A stretch of 64,000 nucleotides of DNA from Jaapia argillacea MUCL 33604 (GCA_000697665.1 KL197709.1:93191-157190); one strand, 5' to 3'; counted from the first letter of the stretch, positions 26,221 to 38,216 are shown. Program-made: numbers and translations. Notes: generated by a model from the sequence alone, not told the origin.

Positions 26221-27331
26221 TCAAATATCCTTCCATAGAGATGCATTTGGATCGTGTAGAGCTCTCGGAGTCCCCAATGGATGTAGCGGGATGTGAATGT
26301 ACTCTGAGGAGTACGAGTAATGAAGACAAGCGACTGCACGGAGAGCCGGACATGCAGCTTCGAGAGCCCTAAGGGTATCCGGCGTGATGACATTCCAAAG
26401 GACAAGTGTGTGGAGATGCTTGAACTGAGAGATAGCGAGAATCAAGTCGTGGTCCTGAAATTTCGTAATAAACTTAGGAACATTTGGATTGAGAAAGATT
26501 GATCAAGCGTACTTTGTGCGTGAAGGGCCTCAGAAACCCCAACGTACGAAGCTCGGGTGCGTGCAAAGCAAGAGCTGCTAAGCTCTCCGAAACCCACTCC
26601 TTTTGGAACGGGAACGCCATGCGAAGCGACTTCAACGGTCCTGTGGACAACGCAGCGAGGGGGGTGAAACTTCGAATGACCTCTACAGGATCATTCGTGA
26701 CCCATAAGTGTGTTATCGGGTGGCCTGGTACGAGCTTACTTGCCATGTCGGTAGAATCGGTGTGGAGGACCCGAAGGTTAGGGAGGGCGTCTGAGAGGAG
26801 GGTGTGAAGGACGGGTACGGTGATCCATGGTGGATGTGGGTTATTCCAATGGAGGGTGGTGATACTCGGTTGGGTATGAAGAAATTCCGCAAAGGAATCT
26901 TCCAACGCAAAGTCACAGGCCAGTTCCTTGAGTACAAAGGAACAACCATGTAAAACCCAAGCGTTGGGGTTGTCGAACCCATCGTGGATCCACAGGACTT
27001 CGAGTAACGGCATCAGTTTCAAAGCCTCCGCTACAACCGACCAAAAGTTGGCGGGGGCAGGAGACTGTCGGTCATCGTTGGCGAACTTTAGTGCTCGTAC
27101 ACATGGTCCGAGGCGAGGGGAGGATATCATAAGTTGGCAGAAGGCTTCGGTTCGGGTGCGACTACGCGAGTCGATTGAGTGGTAAATTTTCGGCTCCGAA
27201 ATCGACTGCCAGGCCCTTGACGTTAGCCTCAAACTACACAAATCGTGCTGGCTCCTGATATGCTCGACGACCTCTGCGAATAACTCAATTGGCAAGCGAG
27301 CAATTGGTGGATTGGATTGCACGCTGGCCAT
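26221..27331 (-). CDS. F-box protein 2
   Basis: About 350 residues in two exons, with an intron at 26455-26512. A clear F-box lies at residues ~10-50: 'IARLPIELFAEVVEHIRSQH' and 'RLTSRAWQSISEPKIYHSI'. Leucine-rich stretches follow ('PNLRVLHTDST', 'PELRTLGFLRPF', 'FKHLHTLVLWNVITPDTL'). The predicted role is a substrate adaptor in an SCF ubiquitin ligase, with unknown target. I chose ATG 27331 ('MASVQSNPP') over the upstream ATG at 27427, because the latter lies inside a TATAAATG sequence that looks like the TATA box. The same TATA is kept in the right-hand copy. An inverted, broken copy lies at about 62.5-63.5 kb. Confidence 0.82.
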
Positions 27332-27425
27332 GTCGGCGTTGTAACTCGGGGAGCCGTAGTGAGAGAGGAATGGACGTCGCCAACGGGGCCTGGGTGGGTT
27401 GAAGTTGGCGCATGATAGTCCTCCC

Positions 27426-27432
27426 ATTTATA
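27426..27432 (-). promoter_or_regulatory. TATA box of F-box 2
   Basis: TATAAAT on the minus strand, 95 bases upstream of the chosen start codon. The inverted duplicate keeps TATAAAA at 62452-62458, in the corresponding place before the F-box 2' remnant. Confidence 0.5.
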
Positions 27433-28155
27433 CTCGCGATGGTTCGGTCTCTTCGGGCAAGTGAGTATTTTTTATCGTCGTGATAGCCTTCTGGAAGGCC
27501 GAGTTCCTCGATGTCGTCCCCACCTTTCCCATCCCAGATCTCAAATTCACCGGATCGCTTCCGTGGCCCATGCGCCATCACCTTGCCTTTGTATTTCTCG
27601 AGAACGAAGTGCGTGTGTTTTGAATGTTTACCCGTCCGACCGCCGGCACGCGGTTATTCTCCGCCACTGTGTACTGGAGCACGTTACGGTTTTGCCCTCT
27701 GAATCATCACCCGACGAAAACATCGGGCCTTTGATGTCCTGCTGGGATAATTGCTATTGCAATAACTTTGCATACGATAGCCTTCTCATCTTGTGTACTC
27801 AGGTGTCGAGTCGAGCGCTTGAGCCGTCAGTTGCCAAGCCGAATCTTCTTTCATCGGAGGTCAATTATCGTTCATCTCATCGCCATTCCTCGATGGCGCG
27901 GTCGTTCAACCCCGTCCCAAGCCGTATTGTTCTGCATTTGGATCGTCTCATGATATCCTCACTAATTTTCGTGGCACTGGATTGCAGTCGTCACGAAAGA
28001 AACCCCGCACGAGATCAGGTCTCGTCTTCCTTCTCCAACAGTTTGACATATACAATGCATTGACTACATTAACCCTTCCTTATTAGAAGATTGAATCACA
28101 GGACCGGCAGAAACTGAACTCGTACAATCGCATACAACATTTGTCCCTCAATAGC
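27433..28155. other. Upstream region of F-box 2
   Basis: About 720 bases. The part up to about 27.7 kb is similar to the reverse complement of about 62.2-62.43 kb and so belongs to the mirror duplication. The rest shows no feature. The short open frames here have no known family. Confidence 0.5.
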
Positions 28156-29148
28156 TCATTGACGCTTCTCCTCAATCAACTCTTGCCACTCTCGGAGATC
28201 CCATATTCTCCCACCATACCTCAACTTATGATCCCTATCTGCCTCTGGAAGGTCGTACGGATCGTCCCTCGACACAGTCCCATACTCCTTACTCCCTGCC
28301 CCTGGCTCTCCAGAATCCAAGTAGTCTCCCGATGGAGACGTCGCATTCGCGTTAACATCGTGGCCTGGAGTTCTTGATGAAGCTCGAGGGCTGATGCGCG
28401 GACTTTCGGATGGCGTAGACACCGATGATTGATGGATTTCTTTTCGTTTTTGGGTCTTGCCAGCGAAGTGTGGGTCTGTACGTCCACTGCCGCTTGCAGC
28501 GGATGGCGACGTGGCGTATGTGCGTTTACCTTCCCATTGAGAAGGTAAAGGATTGGGAGTCGAAGGTCCTGTTCCTCTGGCGCCAGTGACGGAGAACGAC
28601 CCATTCGGACCACGCCCTTTCTCACTCTGTGTCTGTCCCTCCCACGGAATCGGACCTCTTCCTGTATCTGCTTCCGTGGCTGGCATGACCTCCACCCTCC
28701 CAGGCAACCCATCACCGGCTCCGTCAGATGAAGAACGACCCACTACACCCGCCTGACTACCAAACAAGTCGGCACTGAAACCCTCTCCTCCAACTTGCTC
28801 GACGAAACCAATTCCTTCTGGGTTCCCTCCGCCCATCCCTCTCGGTTTGTGCTGCTTGGTTGTCGCAGAGGAGGCAGCGTCAAGAGGATGATCGTAACTT
28901 GACCCAGCCTTTCGAGCGTCCATGCCAGCGCGAGCAGCCTGCGATTGGACATCCTGAGGCGATCGGTTGTTGGGAGATACTACATGTCCTTGAGAGATCG
29001 ATGTATCCTGTCCTCCCTTCGTCACAGTTTTGCCAGAATGGAAATCTTTCGAAAGCAAGGATGAGGTGTGAAGACGTCTGGCGGTATCCCGAGGGGCGTG
29101 AAACTCCAGAAGACCGGGGGATGTACGCAGTAGGCGTACTGAATTCAT
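28156..29148 (-). CDS. Presequence-like, low-complexity protein A
   Basis: Single-exon protein of 330 residues and unknown function. The N-terminus ('MNSVRLLRTSPGLL' and 'RDTARRLHTSSLL') is rich in Arg, Leu and Ser and poor in acidic residues, like a mitochondrial targeting presequence. The remainder is Ser, Gly, Pro and Lys rich and probably disordered. Short blocks are shared with protein A' at 57,615-59,364: 'QDTSISQGHVVSPNN', 'GNPEGIGFVEQVG', 'KTQKR' and 'LRYGG'. This shows common descent and marks residues under constraint. A mitochondrial location is an inference. It lies between F-box 2 and F-box 3, all three on the minus strand. Confidence 0.7.
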   Translation of the reverse strand: MNSVRLLRTSPGLLEFHAPRDTARRLHTSSLLSKDFHSGKTVTKGGQDTSISQGHVVSPNNRSPQDVQSQAARAGMDARKAGSSYDHPLDAASSATTKQHKPRGMGGGNPEGIGFVEQVGGEGFSADLFGSQAGVVGRSSSDGAGDGLPGRVEVMPATEADTGRGPIPWEGQTQSEKGRGPNGSFSVTGARGTGPSTPNPLPSQWEGKRTYATSPSAASGSGRTDPHFAGKTQKRKEIHQSSVSTPSESPRISPRASSRTPGHDVNANATSPSGDYLDSGEPGAGSKEYGTVSRDDPYDLPEADRDHKLRYGGRIWDLREWQELIEEKRQ

Positions 29149-29554
29149 GGTGGGGATTTTTCGTGGATGAGAGGGGTTGATGTTGGCGGTAGTTCAACTT
29201 TGGTGGAATAAGTATAGACGAAGGGGTGATGACATCATTCCATCCCGCCCTGACTTGCGCTCGTCATGCCAAGTTCGACAACCCTTTATAGAACGCAGCC
29301 AAGATGAACCGTCCCAGAATCTCGCTAGCTATTTGAACGGATCTCGTTAACGCCACAATGCCTTCGCGAAAACTTGACCCCAACACTAACAGAAGCGAGC
29401 CTCGCCAACGTGCGCCCTATATGAAACATGGAGCCAATATCGGGAGTATGAATACGAGGAGCTGTTGCACTTTTTACACAGTCCAAGAGTATTGCAATCG
29501 CCATCCAAGAGGTATCAAGGGACTCCAGTCAAGTCCTCGTCAGCCAAGTCTTGC
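29149..29554. other. Intergenic between protein A and F-box 3
   Basis: About 400 bases. Only small open frames without motifs. It should contain the promoter of protein A and the 3' end of F-box 3. Confidence 0.4.
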
Positions 29555-30955
29555 TCAAGGATTGTCACCCTCCACAATGCTGCCATATCTAATCCAGCTC
29601 CTCTCCGCCAGCCACTCTTGAATGATGCTCACCGTCACTGAACTAGCAAGGATGGTCTGGACGTACAGATGCGGTAGTGGGTAGCCCAGGTTGGTCCTGC
29701 GATCCGTCGTGAGCATCAATGCCGCCGCATGAACCTGGCCATCAATCCTGAATTTCTGCAGCACAGGCCAAAGACACGCCTGAGGATCGTCGGTTATCAA
29801 AGGACCAACGGACTCTGCGAAAAGCAAAGCAACCAAGTCCAGATCATCCGAAGTAGTGATGTTCAGCTGGGTGACGGTGGGGAATGCATCCGCAAAATTT
29901 GTATCCAAGACATCGGTGGGGACATCGCGTAGAGATAGTGAGATGAGCGAGGGGTAGCGAGTGGGGCCGTCTCGAACAAGATTTGCGAATAGATACCAAG
30001 CATCAATCTCCTGTGGGCATGCCGGGTTGATGGAGATGGCTAGCGACACTAGATACGGGGTGTAGATTTGTGGAGCGAGCTCAAGGGTTGATTCATTGTA
30101 AATACCTGCGAGCTCAAGAGATCGAAGGGAGTTGACTGGTATATGAGGGTCGCTGGAGTATCGCAGGAGCTCGGATTGAACGATGAGGGTTCGTAATGAG
30201 GACGCTTTGGTGAAGAAGTCACGAAGCTCCTCATACTTGGGACGATGGCGAGGTGCGATGCGTCCGATTTCTAAAGTGGTCAAATTGGCGAGAAGTGGGG
30301 ATTGCCAATGGAGTAAGACGTGGTCTAGTCGAATGTGTCTGAGGGAGGGCGTGCCCCCTCGAAATGAGATAGGTAGTGGCAGAGATCGCAAGATATGGCC
30401 TTGGAAGGTGACTTCTAACATCTCCAATAGTGGGGTAACAACCATGGACGAGCCGAAATTGGTAATCTCGACGAGGTCATTCATATCGAGTGCAGTTATG
30501 TGCAGGGAGTGGCATCGGTGAAAGTGCCGCAAAAGAAGGTCAACCACTTCTGCAAATACGGATGCTGAAGCTTTAGGGTATACCCTCCGGTTGGCCGAGA
30601 TGAAAACGTCGACGGGATGAGGAAGAGACCTATCGAGATACAGACGACCGAGAGCAAACCGTTTGCGGGAACAAACGTTCAAGGAAATGTTCATCCATAG
30701 CTCAGGTGTATGGATAGCCACCTCCCGCCAGCGCCGAGAAATGTGTGAGATGTATATCGCGCGACGGAAATCCCGCCGTTTTGCAGCTGTGGAAACTGCA
30801 ATTGTAAAAATGGCGATCAAGAGCTCTGGTGGGAGCTTCTCGATCGGGGCGCAGTTCTCAATCGCCTACGCGTAGAACGTGGTAAGTGGAGGGTCATTTG
30901 CCGTGAAATGAAGATTGACTACTTTGGAGAACGAGTGGACTATGGAGGAGGTCAT
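29555..30955 (-). CDS. F-box-like protein 3
   Basis: 447 residues in two exons. A tiny first exon (11 codons, 'MTSSIVHSFSK') is followed by an intron at 30866-30922 and then 'IEKLPPELLIAIF', a typical F-box start. 'YISHISRRWREVAIHTPELW' continues the domain. Leucine-rich segments follow ('SLRTLIVQSELL', 'SLRSLELAGI', 'YPSLISLSLRDVP'). It is most similar in this window to F-box 4 (47,158-48,488), sharing 'LTTLEIG', a '...LRTLIVQSELL / LDTLIIGSQLL' block and 'IPVNSLRSLEL / VEIPSLRSLKL'. That pairing fits the mirror order of the two arms. The donor of intron 1 is GTAGTC, weaker than usual, so the first exon is less certain. Confidence 0.78.
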
Positions 30956-31166
30956 CGTTACGACCACGGAAAGGAATTCTAAACGACCAGAACCTGTGAT
31001 AATTGAGGCTGAAACCGTTGAGATCTGGCGTCAAGAAGACTGTCAGGAGCGATACCGAAACGCCTCACAGCGGGGGAGGACCCAGGACGCTGCAGTCACT
31101 ACAGATAGTACTTGTGAATCGGTCCAAGTCCAAGTCCAACTTGAAGTTGAGGTTGAGAATGAGTTA

Positions 31167-31849
31167 TTGTTGTTTGCATAAATCGTGAGAATTTCAGTTG
31201 CCGCGAAAGAAACGCGGACAGGAAATTCGTCGCAAGAATCACTTCTCGAACACTCACTACGATACCTACATCTACTTTCCCTGCTGTGTTTGACTCGTAA
31301 AATTTGCCCGAACTACCATGCGAAGCAATGGCAGCAAACGGAATTGCCAAACTCGAGTTATCAATTCTCCTGAACCTCGACAACTAGCATCATAGCGGCT
31401 GATTCTCCATCCACTCATGGCTTGCGGGGACCTTCGTATTGGACTTGTGTCGCGCCACGCACATTCGAGATCTCTTGTCACCGCGATTTATGGAGTGTAG
31501 GGTCTTGTGGACACGGGGGTGAAATTGTGGTGCGAGTTTCTCTACCGCATCGGACTTTTCTTGTGTGAGTGATTTACCACAGAGTCATACTGACCGTATG
31601 ATGGTGATGAAGCCTGGTTTGAGCAGGCTGCTGAGTTGTGTTCTGAGATATGGAGGTTGGGAGGTTGGGAATTGAATTATATCATGCAGTTCCCGCTATG
31701 GTTACACCTTGTAGTAGGCCATGGGGGCTATTTTACTGAGTGGAACACAAGTTGAATTGACTCTATACCTTTGCTTGTGAGGTCTCTGCGAGCGTATCTT
31801 CCGCCGAATTTCTGCGCCACCTTGCTCTCGCGGAAACTGCAAACAACAA
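31167..31849 (+). mobile_element. MITE-like inverted-repeat element, copy 1
   Basis: Non-autonomous DNA transposon relic of about 683 bases, flanked by TA on both sides. The left end TTGTTGTTTGCATAAATCGT matches the inverted right end of copy 2. Its own right end keeps the outer eleven bases and the inner GCGGAAACTG but has lost about 18 bases between them. The interior aligns along its whole length with 56453-57153. A TA target duplication and terminal inverted repeats suggest the Tc1/mariner group, but no transposase is encoded. Confidence 0.8.
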
Positions 31850-31994
31850 TAGGGTCCCACACGTGACCAAGCGACCCCTTTCATTCCTTCCACCATGCTC
31901 ATTCTCTTGAACTTCCCCAATAGTAGCGCGGCCCCGAGCTCAAGTCATTCCACTTAGGCTATTTGTATATCGGGCATTTCCCTGCCTCCAATTC

Positions 31995-33269
31995 ATGGCT
32001 ACGCTCAACAAGGATCCCAATATTCGACTTCCTCAGTGCCCGAATGTCAGTATCGAATCGCCAACAGCGATTGTTCACCTAGCATACGACCCATTGAATC
32101 CACCTCCTGTTCCTGGCACAAATTGGACGTGATTCGTGTGTCTCAGCGACACCCACTCTCACGTATTCCCGGTCCCAGATGGTGATTTCCTCTTACACAG
32201 TGGAGACCTTACTGGCGCTGGTTCGGTGAAGCGGTTTCGGGTGACTATGGACTGGTTGTACGGATTGCCTCATCACAAGAAGATGCAAGTACTCCGTCTG
32301 GCTGTTTTTACCCTACTTCAATGAGTTTGCTGTGCTTCTACTATTATCGTCGGAAACCATGATTTGACGCTCCATCGAGGGTGGTACGAGGCAAATTACA
32401 TACGCTGGCATCGTAATGGGCCTGAGGTCGGTTCGTTGTTGTCCACTAGTCTCACTAATGTTTGAAGTTTTGCGTCATTCAATAGAATATATGGCTGATT
32501 TTGGATATGCTAAACGGAGAGAGGGCTCGAAAGGCAGGGATTGTGTACCTTGATAATCAGAAGTACGAATTTCGTGCAAAAAGGGATGGTCGGATATGGT
32601 CAGTCTATGGCTCTCCAGTACGTCGTTGAGATCTTTAATCCATCACATCGTATCTCATCGGCAACCAGTGGTCTCCGTGGTACAATGGTTGGGCGTTCAA
32701 ATATACACGCGGACCGGTAGCAGAACGTAGCCCTCTTTCCTCCTTTCCTTCATCCACATTGTCTTCCACGTTCTCACATTCTCATTTTTGCAGAGCTTGT
32801 ATCTCAATTCCCTAAGACCGACATCTTGTGCGTAGCCACTTCACAACACGCTGTATCACACAAAACTCACACCCCATCTCACAGGCTCACGCATGGTCCA
32901 CTGCATTCGATCTTCGATATGTGTCAAAAAGGCGAACGAGTTGGCTGCGAAGCACTAACGGCTCGCCTTCCAGTCCTACGTCCTCGCCTCCACTCGTTCG
33001 GCCACGTTCACGAAGATCACGGCGTCATGATTCACACTTGATCGCCACCACCTTCTATCCCACCACCTCCTCCCTCCACTAATGGCTTATTCATCAGAGA
33101 TGAAGATGCTATGGACGTGGATGAGGTCATTGAGAGGACGGTTTTCGTCAACGCAGCGAATTGGCCTATGGGCGAGAAGGCGAGGGCTGTGAAGATGGCT
33201 GTTGGGCAGTCGGAATTTGGAGGCCCGGGGTTCAGACCAGTTATTGTCGATCTTCTGGACTCTGCTTGA
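31995..33269 (+). pseudogene. Calcineurin-like metallophosphoesterase, broken copy
   Basis: Broken paralogue of the intact gene at 45,657-46,966. Most blocks are still readable: 'FVCLSDTHSHVFPVPDGD', 'LLHSGDLTGAGSVKRF', 'IIVGNHDLTLHRGWYEA', 'WSVYGSP', 'FGHVHEDHG' and the C-terminus 'FVNAANWPMGEKARA'. Two in-frame TGA codons interrupt it, at 32130 (Arg in the intact copy) and at 33039 (Trp in the intact copy). The first donor reads GCAAGT, and the active-site 'THGPPHG' block has become 'THGPLHS'. Intron positions match those of the intact gene. Confidence 0.85.
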
Positions 33270-33491
33270 AGAGGTCAGGCTTCTCCTTATGACATTGGTT
33301 TCTTGTTTTGGGGGAACATCGAAACGATTGAACTGATATCTCTGGGAAAAGTCTACTCGTCTGCCTTTTGGCGTTGTAGATAATCCATATCTTGCAGATC
33401 AATTCATCTCATTTGCTGGGCCCAAATAGTCTTGGGATTTTGCAATGAGCGAACTCATACCCAACAGGAAAGATCTTCCTAAGGCTGGCGG

Positions 33492-35966
33492 TCAAACCAC
33501 AAAGGGTTTTCGTCCCACAGCAACGGATCCAATGATGCCAGCGTTCGCCAACTCATTGATCAAACCCAACACCATATAATCACATCCTTTCCTCGTCACC
33601 AACGATATCGTCACTGGGAGGTACTCGACCTGTCCCGTTATCGTCGAGTTATAAGGAGCTTGTCCAAGAGGGACCACCACATCTGGTACACCCGCAAAGG
33701 GACCGATGCGACCATAGGAGAAACCAAGAGGTGCCGTCGGTGCTCTGAGAAGGAAATCAGGTTCTGGGATGGATAGATGATGGGAGGGTGGGTCGTACGC
33801 ACCCAAAGTATCTGTCTCGATAAGCAGTCGTACCAGTGCTCTGAGGGTAAACCAATATCGAATCCGAGCAAGATGCTTCATCATCCCTAAACACATACTC
33901 CGCTGTCCAGTTCGTAAACACTTCTTTTCTAATCTCTTCCTCTGCATATGCACCGGGTCCCCTCGCAGCGGCGAACGCCCACCGAGTACGAGGAGCAGGA
34001 TCAATGAACGGCATCCGTCCTTCATTCGCGGCTTGGTAATCGGCAATGAAAGGAGCCCCGAAATACGTATATTGATATCCTCCAATTAGAGTCGCGTAGG
34101 TCTGGTTCATATATACACTCAAAGTCTCGTTGACACCTGAAGTTTGGTTCCAGAAGCCGGAGAGAGGGGTGTAATCAGGCGTAGCTCCAAGGAAGTTTTG
34201 GAGGTTGTCGATGAAGGTAGAGAAGATGGGTTGGGAGAGGTTGTTGGCGACGGGCCACGTATCGTTTGGGATGAGGAGGCGTTTTGGGAGCGATGTATAT
34301 GACGAGGAGAATTGAGTGCCGTACCACGATTTTCCAAATGTAAGGAAAGACGCTGCGTCCCGAGCAAAGTACCCTCCAGTGTCCTATAGAAGTCAAACGT
34401 CACGATACATGTTTGAGTCAAAGAATAAGGTAGTTCACCATCACGTCCGATAGAGGCATCACATCTTGCAATGTTATGGCGCCCCAAGAAGGTCGAATCC
34501 TATCCCACGTGTTCAGAATCCGACAGTGCCAGAAAGGACCAAACACACCCGAACAGCCCTTGTCGACCAGCAGGTCCTCGTATCGATCCTCCTGAGTAGG
34601 AAACAAATCAACACCCTTTACCGTTCTCATCACCCCGAACCCGAACTCACCAGTGTCACTTCCAATAGCATAATCCAACCACTGATAAGTGGCCATGGCA
34701 GCCCCGGAACCACTACTCGAACCTGACGGGTCTTGATACCCATCACCTCTAGGGTTAAAGGGACATAACTGATCTACCCAATCCGTCGTTGCACGCTCAC
34801 CGTTTGCGAATTGGGATGATTTCGTTTTGCCTACTACAATGGCTCCGAGGGAGATTAGGCGTGAGACTGCGGGGGATGTTTGGGTACGTGGGGGGTAGAG
34901 TGCGAAGCTACGTTAATATAAGCGGGAGATGTGAGACGATGTCGGGTGTGATGGGAGAAGGAGGGACGTACTGGGCACGAGATCCGCAACCTGTCTTGAG
35001 GCCTGCAACGTCAAAGATGTCCTTGACGGCTATGCGCATACCAGCCAATGGAAGGGTTGAGTTTGCAGAGTAGAGACGAGAGGGTACTGGGATCGAAGTG
35101 TAGTCACCCTGGAGAACACTGGTGAGGAGAATGTGGAATAGTATGCAAGGGAGAAACCAACAGCAACCTCAACTGCACCTGAAGATCTAACGAAAGATCC
35201 ATCTGCCGCAGGAGTCACGCCATAAAGGAATGCCTTTCGAGACACATTAAGATGTGATCCGAACTCAATCAACAGCATTCTCACCTCTTGAGAGTCAGGA
35301 TAGAGCCGATAAATCGGGAAGAAGGTAACAGTGCCCTCAGAGGCGTTGATCTGGTAGGCGTATGGCCCGATTGGGATCTTCGACGTTGATGGGGCCACTG
35401 CGGCGAACTGGACACCTGCCTCAGAAGGGATGTCGACGGAATCTGAGAAGATTGTGCGAAGAGCAAAGGTAGAGACTAGAGGCTCCAGGTTGGAAGAGGG
35501 GAACTGAGTGAATGATCCGGCGTTGGATTGGATAAATAAGGCTGCAAATGGATATGACGACTGTGATCAAGGGGTAGAAGTCGGAGAGCGCACCTGAAGC
35601 GAAAGCCTCTTCAAAGACATCATCCACCTCTGCATAGCCTTGAAGGATATTGTGAATGGTTACACCGGTGATATCTCCTGTACCCTCCGCGTTGATGACG
35701 GTTGCAAGACCGAAAGGCTCAGATCCAAGGTTGGAAGCAGAAACACTAAGCTGGCGTGAATAAGAGATGCCATCAAGTGGGACGTAGTACGATGTGGTAT
35801 TCGTGGCGTTATAGCTAAGGGATATGGTTAGGGACGCCCCAGAGGGCCCGGAGAGCGACGAGGATGAACGATCATCTAGCTTGATCGACACAGTCGGAAG
35901 TCCAAACACCGAGAGCGTTGCAGAAAAGGCAAGGAGGGCTCCAAGTGTCGTTGATAAACTGACCAT
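33492..35966 (-). CDS. Secreted-type amidase signature enzyme
   Basis: Amide hydrolase of the amidase signature family, 675 residues in nine exons. Introns: 35542-35593, 35234-35284, 35109-35167, 34908-34971, 34592-34650, 34500-34548, 34384-34438, 33745-33802. The N-terminus is a signal peptide ('[20 protein letters not shown]'). About 200 residues then precede the catalytic domain, a layout seen in fungal amidases with an Arp1-like N-terminal region (an inference). The Ser-Ser-Lys triad is visible: Lys in '[14 protein letters not shown]', the bridging Ser in '[14 protein letters not shown]', and the nucleophile in '[14 protein letters not shown]'. '[19 protein letters not shown]' and '[14 protein letters not shown]' complete the fold. 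The substrate is unknown. The gene has no counterpart in the right arm. Confidence 0.9.
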
Positions 35967-36517
35967 ACTGGTCACAAAAGGAGCCTCTGCAGAGTAGCTC
36001 GTAGAGATACAGATTCATATGTATAACCTGTCATCGGGGCACGGAGCCGAGGTAGGTAATAGCAAGAGAGAAAGCCGTAGAAGGAAGGCTCTAGAGTCTA
36101 AACACATCTTGGCGGAGCATACCAAGAAGATTCATGGCGACAAGGTAGCGTAATGAGGGCTGATAACATGTTTAGACCCCAGCGGCTGAGAAGTTCCTGA
36201 CCACAAGCGATAAGGACTGCCAGCGCGGAGGGGGGATTTGGACACATCGTAGAGACCATAAGACAGTTCTTATCCAGCTTTGCGCTTCCTGGAGAGTTAT
36301 TTGGAAGTAGATATGGATTTCTGCAAAAGTGCTGAACAGAGGTTGAAAAGCGGGGGATTGAAACTCCAATATGTCAGAAAAGATATCGTCGGCAAAGCCC
36401 GAAAAGGCTCGTCAAACATTTCTTCGACATGTCCACAACCTAGACATTCCTCCCTATTCCTCCTCTACATACCATCCTCGCGAATATTTGCCCGTCGTCC
36501 TGCGCGTGCCCGTGGCG
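35967..36517. promoter_or_regulatory. Divergent intergenic region, amidase and Mtf2-like genes
   Basis: 551 bases separating two divergent start codons. The frame of the plus-strand gene stays open upstream to an ATG at 36371, so part may be leader. No clear core promoter motif was found. Confidence 0.4.
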
Positions 36518-38216
36518 ATGTTGTCATGTCGAATATCCAGGCTGGCGCTTACGAGGTTCATGTCTTCCAGTAAGTCCCACGAAACCCGTCGCCGCTGTGG
36601 CAGCACATAACGACCTCCCCAGTTCCTCTGAACATACCACCTGGATCACACCACGTGTTACAATCCACAATTCCCGAAGAAGATACACCTTCGGACAATG
36701 ATCAACCCAAACCGAGAGAAGCCGACCCATGGGCGAGCATCTTCGCCAACCTCCCTTCCGATCCTCCCCCACATTCACGATGTTCGACAAAACTCGGTCG
36801 GAGGAGAAATGAACGTCTACATTCGTCATTCTTTACCTCGGGAGCTATGAAGTCTGGCTCAAGAAGAGGTTATTCGACCAGCTCGGTTTCTGGCTCCAAT
36901 GAAGCGTCGACGTCGGCCTCTCCGCCACCGCCCAAGTCTCCCCGGGAACTACGGTACGGAACAGCTTTCTATCCCTGTTATCTTTCTTAACGTTTCCACG
37001 CAGCCCATCTTCCTCGATATTCGACAAGTCCGAATCACCATGGGACCACGTCTTCAAAGACATCACCTCAATGCCTCCCCTCCTTCCCTCAACGGTCCGT
37101 AGCCCAAAACGCGACAACCCCTCCGCTTCTCCCTCCTCTCCCTCCTCTGCTCGCGGGCGTAGACACACCATGACAGCACGCGAAATCACCGCATTCGACG
37201 AAATGTTCAATATGATCTTCAACGCCGTCTCCGAACACAAAGTCCAAAAAACGGACGCTAAATACGGTGACGTGGATCCTTCCACTGTACCCGGTATCGG
37301 ACGGGGTGGATCGGCGAAGAGTGGGAATATGTTGGATTTATTTGGGAGGTTGAGGAAACAGTCGAAGAAGGTTGAATGGACTACTGCGGAGGATGAAGAA
37401 TTGGATCGGAAAAAGGAAGAGATGGATTTATGTGACACGGATCAACAGTTGTTGGAATGGGCGATGAAAGAAGTGTTTGAGGAATCACGGAAATATGAAG
37501 AACGAGCTCGGAAAGCGATAGCGGAAGCCATGTCTCCCACACCTGCCTCCCTGCTTGACTCTTCCTCGGAACAAACACTTGCCTCTAAAAGAGAGCCCAA
37601 GGCGTTACCGATGCTCCAACCTCCGGCCTATCCTCATCTCCTAGCTCTCCTAATCCGCACCTTCCGTGATAAATACTCCGACCCCCACCTCGCTCTCTCC
37701 ATGTTCGACCACGCCCGTCATCTCTCCATCGCTTCCTATGTCTTCGGCTGTACAACTCCCGCCTACAATGAACTCATCCAAACCCGCTGGTCCTGCTTCC
37801 GCGACCTCAAAGGCGTATGTGAAGCACTCGAAGAAATGAAAGTCAATGGAGTCGAACCTGACTCTAGGACGAGGAGCTTGGTGGAAGGGTTGAGGAGGGA
37901 GGTCGGAGAGAGGAATATGTGGGAGGAGGAGAGTGGGGTTGGGAGTGGTGAAGTTTGGGAGATGTTGAATAAGATTGAGGGTTTGGTGGCTAGGAAGGAG
38001 AGGAAGTCGAAGATTAGGAGGTTGGGTGGGGGTGGTGAGAGGTCGGTTCGGGTGCAGTCATTTGGAGGAGCGAAGAAGCAGATGAAGGATTGGGATTCGT
38101 GGAAGAATCCGTTGAGGAGGGAAGGTGAGGATGAGTGGAAGTTTGGTCAGTGGGAGGATGGTGAACAGCTTGATGAGGGCGGGTTTATGTCGAGAGGGAG
38201 GAGAGATGTGTTGTGA
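36518..38216 (+). CDS. Mtf2-like mitochondrial protein
   Basis: 531 residues in three exons, with introns at 36570-36622 and 36954-37003. The chosen start gives 'MLSCRISRLALTRFMSSS', a typical mitochondrial presequence with Arg, Ser and Leu and no acid; an in-frame ATG at 36371 would add 49 residues. The conserved part contains 'PWDHVFKDITSMPP', 'TAREITAFDEMFNMIFNAVS' and 'ALLIRTFRDKYSDPHLALSM'. These resemble the C-terminal domain of fungal Mtf2/Nam1, which couples mitochondrial transcription to RNA processing and translation in yeast. 'YNELIQTRWSCFRDLKGVCE' and 'EEMKVNGVEPDSRTRSLVEG' look like a PPR-type helical repeat. The C-terminal tail is Gly/Arg/Lys rich. Family assignment is fairly sure; the exact role is inferred. 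Confidence 0.75.

Noticed and set aside
27332-27427. Upstream ATG of F-box 2 at 27427
   Set aside because: The ATG lies within a TATAAATG box that is conserved in the duplicate, so transcription probably starts downstream of it.
33757-33802. Alternative acceptor inside the last amidase intron (at the first CCCAG)
   Set aside because: It would shift the frame; the next CAG restores the conserved '[14 protein letters not shown]' frame.
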